Below, one piece after another: positions 10,562 to 22,800 of a stretch of 64,000 nucleotides of DNA (positions are counted from its first letter, which is position 1; each line of letters starts with the position of its first letter). A program made the position numbers and the translations under genes. The notes beneath the pieces were generated by a model. That model saw only the letters and a list, made by a program, of their open reading frames with translations, did no database searches and was not told the DNA's origin. The stretch lies in the NCBI GenBank assembly GCA_905250075.1, contig CAJNOP010000001.1:2599272-2663271 (forward strand), written 5' to 3'. The DNA comes from Rotaria sp. Silwood1 (taxonomy: Eukaryota; Rotifera; Eurotatoria; Philodinida; Philodinidae).

Positions 10562-13174
10562 TTATGTAACAATTGAATTTATTGACAAACACTTCATTTA
10601 TTTCTTTTCAGTAGACTAAAACGAACAATTTTTATTTCTATTAGATTATTCTAAAATGATTTTTTTTTGGTGCAATATATGATTTTTAATTTATATGGAC
10701 TCAAAGTTTTTTTTTTCTAATATACTAAAGGAATATTGAAATAAAATCAACATGTGTGTTTCTAGAAACCTGATTGATATCAAATCAAGGCACTATTACA
10801 CTCGGCATGTGAAGCAGAAATGATATTTATAATTTCATATTTCATAAAGTAAAAAATTTCCGAGCATAACAACTAATTCTAATAAGGAAAGAGTCAAACA
10901 TCTATAAAATGGTAATCAGTATCAGTTGAATGTTTACTAATTACATTATATTGTTTCGATGTATTCACGAACTTCAGTTTTTTTCATTCATTTGAAAGAA
11001 CTAATAGTAGGAAATTTACGTAAATCTTCCGTTTTTATTTTTATTTGCAAATTGATCAGTTTGATATAGGATTGAACTAAGTTAAATACATAACTCTATT
11101 CTCGTATATTATTTAGACTTGCAGTATAATGATTGAGTAATGATCGAGGATGATATAATCAAGTAAGAATCTTGGCCAAGTAAAATATTCATATGTTTGA
11201 CATTCAACACATATGTTGCTCTTCTTAGGTCTCTGGTATTCAAATTGATTATTGGATCGAATATATTAATCATCTGAGCAGATACGCGTACAACTGAATT
11301 CATATTTTTCTATTTCATAAAAAAGTCTTTCGATTATGAGATTTCTTCACTATGAATACTGCGACATAGTAGTACAGTTCAGCACTGGTCCAATTAGGAA
11401 AACAAGGTATCAAGATTGTGACATCTTTTTTATCACTAACAATTAGAAGATTCTACTATCATTACAGTTGATGGGATGAGAAACGAACATGTAGTAGAAA
11501 TTTTTTTAACTTTTTTTCGAAATTACAGAATAAAACAAAGTATTGTTCAAACAAGTTAAAAAATACAAAATAATTTTTTTTCGCTTTGCGAAAAATTAAG
11601 GACTGTATAAACGTAGTCTACTTTAAAAGCTCTTAGTATTTAGCTCTAGCTCTATGCCATAATGTCTTTACATCTAAAGATCTTCATTTTTGATCATTCG
11701 TGACCAACAAGACCGCCTTCAACATGAAAACTATTAAGCAATATTAAAAGAAAGTACATTCTTCGACGATTTTTATTTGTTCAAAAGACTTGATAAAGCA
11801 TAGCAGAATTATCAATCAGCTCGCAAAACACTGTTACCTAGCGGAATCAGATCAGTTGTACATGTTTTGGTTGCTGACAATTAAGGTACTGGTGAGTCAT
11901 CGATAGCTTTAATACTTTCATAGGTAATTGTACGGAGAAACATTTTTGAACTTAACATAGCGATAGTTTTCTTCGTCAAAAGGCTGGAAAGTAAACTTCA
12001 GTTCATTGATCATGCTACACGATGTTTATAAGTATTAAATTGAATTGAATTGTACATGCAAATCAGTACACAAAACAAACACTTAAAAATCTCTCGTTAG
12101 TTTGAAACACGCATTAGCATGGACTGAATAATTTTCTGCAATCTGAACTCTCTGTTCAGCTTGAAAGATCGAATTAGAGAAAACTATATTTCAATAATAA
12201 ATATTCCAATCTTGGCCAAGTTGATGACGACTATTTAATGCGACTCGTTGAATTTTCTATCTTTACTTTACGCTAGATTCCCGTTATACTCCATCGCTTG
12301 GTAAGTTCCATTATTATCAATAATAAAAAGCCGAATAGAATAGAAATAAAGAAGAACTCGACTGATAACATTTACATATATATTGACGTCCAATGTTGGA
12401 TCGGAAAAGAGTTCTCTTTACAACTTTCATTAGTCTCTAGATAGATTTTGGATTCGAATTTTTATTGATGAACTGTGTTGAAACAATATCATTTCAGATA
12501 ATAAAATCATTGATCAAGAAATTAAAGTAGGATTTATGAAGTTATGATTAAGTTTCTACAGAAGAACAGCTTCTATGGAAAATAATTCGTAAGTGTTTGA
12601 ATATAAACTTAATTTCTTCATTGATAGTGCTTTTCAATATAGTTCCCGGCAACAATTCGAATCCATCATCTTTGTAAAAACTTATGAAAGTTTGAATGCT
12701 AACATATATAAATATATACAGTAGAATAAGATAACACAAATGTGTAAAATATTACATTGAAAAAAATGAAAACATGTTGTGACAACCTACGACACCTTTT
12801 GATCATTGTTTTTTCTTTTATATATTTATGATGAATATAATGTGGATGGATGGATTTAACTTTCTTTGATATTAATTTAAATTCCTTTCAAACGAAACTC
12901 AAGATAACATATCAGCGTGTTATTATTTATCGTTCAGTTTATAAAGAAAGTCAAAGGTTTCAATAATAACTAACTATGAAACTTTAAATTTCGTACATTC
13001 TCATGATAAAATATATGCTTTTTCAATGAAATTCTTAATTTTTCTTTTTTCAAAAGAAAAAGAATTCAATTTAATCGTTTATTATGTACGAAAACCTAAT
13101 TGTTCATATTTATCCATCATTTTTGATAGAAAAAAAAGTATTTTTTGCATCTTTATACTCATTCTAGATTTACT
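10562..13174. other. Intergenic region, 2.6 kb
   Basis: AT-rich spacer between the glutaminase and Mpo1-like genes. The palindrome-containing string ATCTTGGCCAAGT occurs twice, near 11170 and 12210, which may mark copies of an old repeat. The minus-strand frame at 12548-12739 is short and unrecognised. I see no RNA gene. Confidence 0.45.
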
Positions 13175-13756
13175 ATGACTAAATCAACTAAATCCGATGA
13201 TAGAAAGACTAATACACCATTTTACGGTTTTGTATTTTGTACTTTTGTAATCATTCTTGCAAGTATTTTAATACAAACACGTAATTCTCCACCTGTAAAC
13301 AAATATCTTTCTAAAACAATATCACCAAAAAAACCATATGAAACATTTGAAGAATTTTATCCACATTATCTTCGTGAACATAGTCAAAAAACAACTCGAC
13401 AATGGCATTATGTTGGCACAACTCTTGTTATTATAAATGTTTTAATAAATCCTATTCTGTCAATTCCAATGATCGCTTCAGGGTTAGCTTCGTATTCTGT
13501 AATGCCATTCTTCCGTCATTTACCAAATGGCTTATATGAAATAGTTTTATTTGGAATAATTTATCTTATTGGTGGTAAATTATTAACGCGTTCGTTTATA
13601 AAAACACTTCTACCACTTTTATTTGGATATGGTTTTGCATGGATCGGTCATTTCTTTTATGAACATAATAAGCCCGCAACATTTATTTATCCATCTTATA
13701 GTTTGATGAGTGATTTTCGAATGATATATGATGCAATCAAAGGACAATTTTTTTAA
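13175..13756 (+). CDS. Mpo1-like (DUF962) ER membrane protein
   Basis: Single exon, 193 aa from the ATG at 13175; the frame extends a little upstream without an ATG. Yeast Mpo1 is an Fe(II)-dependent dioxygenase of the ER that removes one carbon from 2-hydroxy fatty acids in phytosphingosine breakdown. DUF962 signatures are all present: FEEFYPHYLREHSQKTTRQW with WHYVGT just after, several hydrophobic segments, then FGYGFAWIGHFFYEHNKPAT followed by YPSYSLMSDFRMIYD. The four expected histidines (REHS, QWHY, IGHFF, YEHNKP) are kept, so the metal site looks intact. An extra N-terminal hydrophobic segment (FYGFVFCTFVIILASIL) precedes the domain, possibly a membrane anchor. The gene ends only 119 bp before the NUP133 start on the same strand. 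Confidence 0.93.
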   Translation: MTKSTKSDDRKTNTPFYGFVFCTFVIILASILIQTRNSPPVNKYLSKTISPKKPYETFEEFYPHYLREHSQKTTRQWHYVGTTLVIINVLINPILSIPMIASGLASYSVMPFFRHLPNGLYEIVLFGIIYLIGGKLLTRSFIKTLLPLLFGYGFAWIGHFFYEHNKPATFIYPSYSLMSDFRMIYDAIKGQFF

Positions 13757-13875
13757 GAATGTATTTTTTTTTTTTACTTAATGAAAATCAATCGATGCTA
13801 AATTTGTATTCTTTTTCATCTAATAATAATAAAACAATTTTTTTTAATTTGCAGATAGAACGAAAAAAAATAGAA

Positions 13876-16800
13876 ATGAATTTATCAACTAATGATCTAT
13901 CATTTTTAAGCGATCGGTGAGAGAGAGAAAGACAGAGAGATTTATTTCTGTAATATTGTTTTTCTTTTATTATGAAACTATAGTTCTCGACAACGATCAA
14001 TGATATCAGCTGGTTTTCAATTATCATCATCATCAGCTAATTCACCATTTGAACAATATTCATCAAAATTACCAGCATCGGTTCGTGGAGCACTCAATCA
14101 TACAACAGGTTGTATATAGATATAGGAATCAATATTGTCAAACAGACGAAATAAGCTTATATTAGTCTCGATAGATTTCAAAAATCATTCTTTTTGTCTA
14201 ATCGTGCTATTTTAAATCCATCATTATAAGTATAGGATGTTCATTCTTTATTGTGAACAGTGTTTGTTTCAAAAGAAAGACCTGTACACGAAAATTTTCA
14301 TAGACTCAGAAACTGAATTAAGAATCGCAGAAGTTCTTGCATATTTTCATATATATTAACCCTTTGAAGATCATGGCTTAGCCAATGGATGAAATTTCCT
14401 CCAGATATTGTATTTAATAAGGACACTGTTTATTGTAAATATTTTCATCAAAACCTTTTAAAAATCTTGAAAGTCATTTTTCAACCCATCTCCGTATTTT
14501 GTCACAGGGATGGCGAGAAAGTATTTTGGACATCGTTGTAGGAGAGTACGGATGTGAGTTGAATTTTGATTGAGAATATCACAAAGCCAAGCTTTGGAGT
14601 ATCACTAGGAGTCACTGCTAATTTGATTCCAACACAAAATCGAAATATTTTGATGACCGCAAAGGACTCTTAGCTACTCTTCTCCTCTGTAGAATAGTGT
14701 TGGTGATCCAAAATTCCACGAGACTTACTAGTTCAGTGATCTCATTAGAATTAGAATTTTTATAGTGATCTATGTACTGAAGTCTCTTATATATTATAGA
14801 GAAAATCGCATGTCTATATCTTGTTGCATTCGCAAGTTATTCAAAAAATAACAAACTTGAAAAATGTGTACTTTATAAAGTACACTAGTCCCCAAAGAGT
14901 TAACTGTCATTCACTGATTTTCTTGTTAAATCTAATGAGAAAAAACTAGTAGTTGTTGACCCTATTATATTTTTATTACATACGAATATATAAGAAGTAG
15001 TTTTAAATACACTATATTGTGTATTTATATTCAGAGTAGATTTTCGATTTCGTTCGATTCTTTTTTTATACCCGAAAATGAAAATCTAACGAAAGAAATA
15101 TTCAAATGTTTGATGTCATTTGACTTCTTATTATGGTTAGAATAGGTTCTTGTAAAACTTAAGAAAGCTTACAATACTCGGATGTATAGCCTACTGATGA
15201 AAAGCAATGACCGTTTTAATGCAGTTTTTACTGAAAACAAGTCATTTCTGAAAAACCCAAACAAAGCTTTGATCTGTAACTTTGTCTTTAGACTTATTTA
15301 ATAATTATTAAATAATTTGCATACGTTCAAAAAAAAATAAGCATGTCTTTCTTGAGATATTTAGCTTCGAGATTGACTCGATTAATTTCTGCTCATATGG
15401 TAAATCGCTGTTGACTATGGAAATTAAATATCCTAAGAAAGATATGTTGATTTTTGTTGAAACTTTCCGAACTACATAATGAGTATTACATTTGCGTATT
15501 AAAAAAGAAAATTTCAGGTCAAAACTGTTTATTGTACATTTTTCAAAAGTATCATGTTTTCAGTAGAAACTTCATTAGAGCTGATATTACTATTCATCAG
15601 AATCGTTTCAAACTCTTCTTAGTTTTACTGGAGCCTACTCATCGCTATAATACGAAGTCGAATGATATTCGACAGTTGTATATGTCCACTTGTAAATTAC
15701 TAGCTGATTCTATTATTGAAAAATTAATCTTGAACATTGGATAATCTATATAATTAATTAATTAAATTATTGTAATTCTATTTCATAGATATTTCATCAT
15801 TAAGTGCTCGATTTTCACGTAATGGTTATTGTTGGCTTGTCTCAGGTCAAACAGCTTATGTTTGGCTTGCTTCTAGTTCAAATCGTATAACTGTAAATGA
15901 ATAATTCTTCTTATAATTTTAATCATAAATTTATTTCTTAGGATGCTGTTATTCATCAAGAACTAAAATTACCTGAATGTGCACTTGGACAACAAGCAAA
16001 TTTAATGGAATTATTTTCAATGAATGCTGATGATGGTGATTGTTGTTCATGTTTAGTTATAACATGTGATGGTTATGCTCGTTATTGGCGAACTATTGTA
16101 CGACCAAATGATTATTATGATGTTAAACTTGAATTTGATCAAATAGAACTTTTATGTCATTTTAAAGTAATAATTCATAAACAATAATTTTCTTTGTTAC
16201 ATCAAGTTTCTTTCAGGATGATATTTGTGTTTGCGGTTCTTATTCAGGAAGATTATATACTATTCCATGTAATGCATTATGTAATAAGGTAAAATGTATA
16301 ATATAAAAAAAGAATTTTATTTTTATAATGATATATAAATAGGCTTATATTCGTCCATCATCTTCATCATTACTTTCTTCGATTGGTTTTGGTTTAAAAT
16401 CTATGTTGTTTGGTACAAGTCGTCAAATGAAAGATAATGAAATTCTTCGTTGTCTTCATTCATTAAAAAATGATACATCAACACAAACAACAATAACAAT
16501 GAATGTTGATTTAATATCATTAACAGATAAACATTTATATTTTTGGTATTTAGCAGAAAATGATATTCAAGTAATATTAGTTGTTTTTTTGTGCGGTTCG
16601 ATTGATAAATAAAAGTCGTTTTGGTTTTTTTTTCTGTTGATAGCTTGTACATTCTATTGATCTTCAAGAAATATTTGGTAATGAAGCAATAAAAGATCAA
16701 GTTTGTAATTGATTTAATTTATTAAATGATATAATAAAAGATTGTTTAAATTTAGAAATCAAATGAGAATCATCGACATATTTCATGTATTTCATTAAGT

Positions 16801-19800
16801 GTAACACAGTATGTCATATAGTATTGATTTAGAGAAATAATCTTAAAGAACTTTTTTTTTGTAGGGAAACAATTTATGTTCTTGCTGTTCATCATAGTAC
16901 ACAAGATTATCGGTTAATGTTGGGTAAAATTAATACGAGAAAAATTTATTTCAGTTTTTGCTGTTTGTGTTTTAATAGGTGTATTTTCAATAAATCATTC
17001 GGGTGTTCAACTTGTTTCATTTATTTTTCTTACTAATCATCTTAATATTCGTGTAAGTTTTAATCATTCAAATATTTGAATTAGGAAAGAAATTTTTGAA
17101 GAAATGTAACAAAACTTTTCAGAATTATAGTCGAATTTGATTTTGGAAAAAAATTTGTTTATTCTTGACGGTTAAGCTTCTGCATTATAATTTATAGTTT
17201 TCGCTGGTATTTTATAACAAACCAAAGCTCTGAAATTTAGGCTTTATACTTTTTTTCAGCATTAGAATCTACTACAAATGCATGCTGAAGAACGATCTAT
17301 GACATATTTGAAGAACGATATTTAAATGGATATTTACCATTTAATGTGATCACATACTAGATAAAATCAGCAGGTCAATCTGTACTATGATCTGCGGTGG
17401 AGTAGCGTTAATTTGACTAAACATGAGTGGAATCAATTGTTTTGATCCTGGCTCCGGTCCTGATCACCAGCAATGTTCAAGAACTGAGAAATAGAAATTC
17501 CTAAGTTGTGAGAAACTCTCAACAGAGCTACGATAATTTCTCCAGGAGATGAGAGTTGACCATTAGTTCATTTTTTTCCAATAGTCTTCATATTTACACA
17601 TTCATGTGTCGCAAGTTCCTTGATGAATATGACGGTCAAAGCAAAACATATCGTAGATAATGTGTTTTCTTAGTTTTAGCAATCATGAAACTGTGAATAG
17701 AATTAAGAAGAAACCCTTATCTCTTAAACCTTGAACATCCTTTCAAGTTTTACACGACCAAAAAAAGGCTTGATCCTGGGCCCGACAGTTAGGAGATCAT
17801 TTTGCCAATTTGTAAGCTTGACACACTTGAGCAATGGGTTATCGTATTGTGAGCTCTCAACTAATACATCTATCACTGAATAGATAGCATCGCAGAAAAA
17901 AAAATTTTTATTCTTAATATTTTGTACTACTGATAATCGTTTATGCAATTATCAATATCGTTCAATTTACAACATAAAAGGTATTTTTTATTCTTTCAAT
18001 TATTTCTTTTATGTACAGTTGGATGAGATTATTGTTAAACCACATGTACGAATATTTGCTGTACCAAATCAACCGGCAATATTAGTTCATTCAAAAAAAG
18101 ATGCTTTTATTTATACAGGTAAGACATTTAATTGGTCTTTGTGTTCTTTTAATATTCGATTTTTTTTTGTGAATTGATAGGTCCTGATTATTCAGTCCTA
18201 CTTCGCGCTAGTTTTTCAAATTTAAATGAAACAATATTAGGAAGTGGTTTATGTGCACAACGTTTACTAATATTTTGTCATGTACAAGGTTTAATAACAC
18301 CTCGAGCTCAAGATTTAATGGCAACGTAAAACAAAAAGAAAATTTTAATATCAATTAACGTATATAATGTTGATGATTTTTTTTAGTTTTCTTTCAAAAA
18401 CAACAGACAATGATCCATATCAACCAATGATAAATTCATTTCATGCATTTCTTATTCGAAATGATCCAGTAAAGATTTGTTTAATTGTATTGAATAGCAA
18501 AAATAATTTAAATACTAGGGTGGTGCTGTTGAATTATTTCGACGATTTTTTAATACAATTGATAAAAGTCAATTAGATGATATTGTTATACAATTTGGAA
18601 TGTTTATTATTGATGATCCATGTTTACAAGGTTAGAAATAATATTTAAAATTCAATCTTTATTTAATTTTCATTTTAATTTAGAAACAAATGATTTAACA
18701 AGACAATTAGAAAAAAAAACTGATATTTATAATTATTATTTTTCATTTCTTAAATTGATTAATGTATGGAATAAAGTAAGAAAAAGAAATTATCAATTCA
18801 ATTTTTAGGTTAATTGTTCAAATGATATTGTAACATAGATTTTCATTTAAAGGTCATTTCGAGTTTATATAAAGACCTGTCCTCATACAAAACTATGGAC
18901 ATAATGTGAAAGAAAGAAAATGAATGTTCGTTTTGATAATAACTTCTTTCCTTGAATACAGTATTGCTTATTCAAAAATTTCAATCAAATTATCACCTGC
19001 GCTTTTGATTATTTGATGTATAAAATAATACATTTTACACAGTAGGAAAGAATTAATTTCAAAAGATGAGATTTTGAAAACTAGATGATTTTAGATCTTA
19101 GTGATTTTTGTCAAAATAGAAATTCTAGCAAGAAAAATTGACAATCGAATTGTGATTGATCTAAGACAATGTGACTAGAGATCTACTACTATCGAGTTTC
19201 ATTGTTGAGACGGATGAACACATTAGAAACTTACAATTACGGCTGATTTTTTTTCTACTATTCAGATCCTTTTATGCTTCGAAAACCTATCGGTGCTCAT
19301 TAGAGCCCTTCGAGTTGGTCGCGGACTCAACGGGCTCTAGTGCTCATGCGTCGGTCTTTTATATGCCCACTAGCTTAAATGAAGTCTTACCGAATCCTCC
19401 TGATAGTTTTTAGTTTTAATTCCTCGAGATTTTAATTCGAATCGATTGATTAAAAATAACTTTTTCAATAGTAAATAATTTATCTTGTTATATACATGAA
19501 TCTCTTTAGCTTCATGTTGCACATTTTAATAATGGAATTTATCATACAAAACAAATTTTACAACAATTCGGTGAGAAATTACAATGTGCTAAAGCTTTTG
19601 CTCAAACAAGCCAGTTTGTTATTCTAATTTTTTATATTCATTCCTTTATCTGTATATGTATTTTAGACAATCACTTTATTTACAAGCAGCATTTCGTTCA
19701 ACATCTCGACATAATCAAGTAAAGATATTCTACAATATATATTAATTACTTTCAAAAATAACAATTGTTTAGATTTCTCATATATCTGAAGTAATAACAA

Positions 19801-22800
19801 CAATTATTGTTGGTGTTATTGAAGCAAGTCGTACAATTGAAATTCAATCTTATGAAGAAGCAACACGTTTATTATTAATTGCATTTGATAGTATACAAAA
19901 ATATCGTCAGGAACATGAACAAGAATCAGCTATATCATCAAACCCAATTGATGATGAAGATTTTACACAATCAGTTATTTGTCAACCGTGGATTTTATAT
20001 GAACATAATCTTAATGATTTATATATTCTGCATGTAAATAATATTTTAGATTTTAGTGAAATTTAATGGTTATAGCACCTTAAAGATAAAAACGCAGGAC
20101 CATCAGTCCTCTCTTACTAAGGAGTATTGTTATAAAACTTCTATTCGTCATTTCAGAGATTTCTCGAAGAACAGTTCATTAAAGAAAGAAGACTAAAACT
20201 CTCAGAGTAGATAGAAGATACCTGGATTGTCCGAGCTAAAATTGACCGTGTCCTTTATTGACTTTCTTTATCAGCCGCAATACTGGTGATAAAACTGAAA
20301 GTTTTTATTTTTACAGATATTAAACATGGCTTGAATGGTCTATTTCCGTTAGTTTCCTTTTTATCTTCTTTTATTGAAATAAAAATACCAAAAAAACTGA
20401 ACGTTCTCTCGAAAATGGATCTGTTATCGGCTAGATCTTCTTCTATGAACCCTAGCAAAAACCGTCAATAACTCATATTTCTAAACAAAATAAAAATTAA
20501 TATATGCTCTAGCTAATTTGAGCTATTTGCCTTAGAAATTTTTCCCATGAATGGTCTGATTTGGTTGAGTTTTCTTAACAATTCCATAATCACAGTCATC
20601 AATGGAAAATCATCCGGATACTATTTCAAACAATGAAGACTTCTCGCCCCCTCGATGTTACAGTTCATTGAAATACTCTGTCTGTGACACAATATGTACA
20701 CCTGCGAAGTTTTATATGTTAATAAAAAAACCAGTGTTTTCATCGTAAATCCTTTACATTAAGATTCATCGATCTTGAGTCACTGCTTTCAATTAGGATT
20801 TATCCAGTTCCATTTGTAATCACAATAAAAAAGGCAAAAGAATTGAGTTCTACGTACTTTTTACTCGGTAGCAGAGCTTCTTGCGACTACTGTAATATGA
20901 GAAATAGTTTAATAAAGGTTAAAGTATTTCTATTGCGTATCATATTGTGTCAAGTATAGATGCTATGAAAGTTGAATTCATAGTTACTGTGTCAAATACT
21001 ATGCAATTACCTTCTTCGGAAAATAAAACACCGGAAAAGTTGTTTGATAGTTTATAATCTCTAAGCAATTATGCTAAAATGTTAGTTTAAATAAAACTTC
21101 TTTTCTTTTTCTTTCGTTTAGTGTACTCAACATTTTGAACAAGCATTAGAATTATGTGAATCACGTGAAGTACGTGAACGTTTATTAACAATGATCTCTC
21201 GTCTTGTTTATCATATACTTGATGAATATCGACTTTATATATGTGATCTTTATTCAGATAATGAATTAAATAATGATATGGAACAAAGACCCTGGATTAA
21301 CTATAAACAAAAACGAAGTTTATTAATAAAAATATTTAGTAAATATTTTTTTTTCTTTTTTTTATTGAAATAAAAAATTTATGATTGTGTTTGTTTTTAG
21401 TTAAATTAAAAGAATTTTCTAAAGGTAAACAATTAGCTGAAGAATTTGAAGATTATCAATCATTAATTGAAATATGTGATGAATTAAAAGATATTGAACA
21501 ATTAAGAACTTATATTGAACAATATGGAGATAAAGTAAATAATTTCATAAAATAAAAATTTTCAAGAATATTATTTTTATATTTTAGTTTATGGTTGTAT
21601 TTGATGAATATTTAAGATCGAAATCAGCATTATCGGTTTTATTTCAAAAAGAATATTTTGATTTAAAATCTGTTCAACGTTATTTAAAATCTAAACCAGA
21701 ATTTGCTTGGATGGTTGATATTAAAAATCGAGATTATGAACATGTAAAAAAGAAAACTTTCTCTTTTTTTTTTTTTTTTTAGAAATTTAATCGATTATTT
21801 TGTTGATATTTAGGCTTCTTTATCCACATTACAACTAGTTACTGAAACAATTGGTAAACGTCAAGTAAGATACTTATTCATATTTAACTATCTACTTATT
21901 TATTTTATAAATAGACTCTTTTGGCTATTAGTAAATTTGCATTATTGGCAAGTAGTCATAATGAAATACGAAATGCTGAAGCTATTAAATTACGTTTACG
22001 TTTTATTGAAAATGAAGAAAATCTTTGTCAACAAAGACTTGATCTTTTATCAAACGTATTTAAAAAAAAAATGAACAATTATAAATTAATAGAATTCTTT
22101 TGCTTTTTAAATTTTAGCTTGATGAAGGTGAACGATTAAAACAACCACTTATTAGTGCAAAAGATATGATTAAAGTTGATGAGTTTAAAAGAGAAAAATT
22201 TTTTAATTTAAATTGATTTTTGTTTTAGAATTTAATATTAAAGAAAAATACATCACAATCATTATTACAACGTTATTGTAGTGCTTTAAAAATACTTTCT
22301 CAAATGGAAGTAAGAAATAATTTTTATTTTCGATTGAAATTAGATTTCTATTATTTATTTATATGAAGAAATCAAGTGTTATCTCATGATTATTAAGAAT
22401 ATTTTTTAAATGTATAAATCGTTTCAATGTAATTTCAGTACACATCGGCAGATCTATTTTGATTTTATCTCATTAGTATTGGTGTTAATCGTTAAGTTCA
22501 ACCATTTCATATGAAGTTTATCTCACACGATAAAAGTTTCCTAAATTTTTTATTTTTATCTCATCTTATATAATTTAGTCTAATGCGTTATTACTTAAAA
22601 TAATTCTAGCATCTCTAATTGTGTTGATGAAAGCTTACAAGTCATTTCATAAGAGACGTAACCTATCATGACAGAAAAGCATATAATAAAAGTTTTATAT
22701 TTATGTATAATTTGCTCTACCATAAAGACATAGGTCTTGATGTGGAAGAAGCTAAGGTCAACTATTCCCCGTGACTTTCTAGGTCGTGTCTGCAAAAATT

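Noticed and set aside
12548-12739. Possible mariner-type transposase tail on the minus strand
   Set aside because: Only vague resemblance; no catalytic motif and no terminal repeats nearby.
15454-15744. 96-aa frame in NUP133 intron 2
   Set aside because: Lies inside an intron whose flanking exons splice in frame; no recognisable motif.
20255-20471. Overlapping frames on both strands in NUP133 intron 18
   Set aside because: Mutual shadows of one AT-rich segment; neither resembles a known protein.
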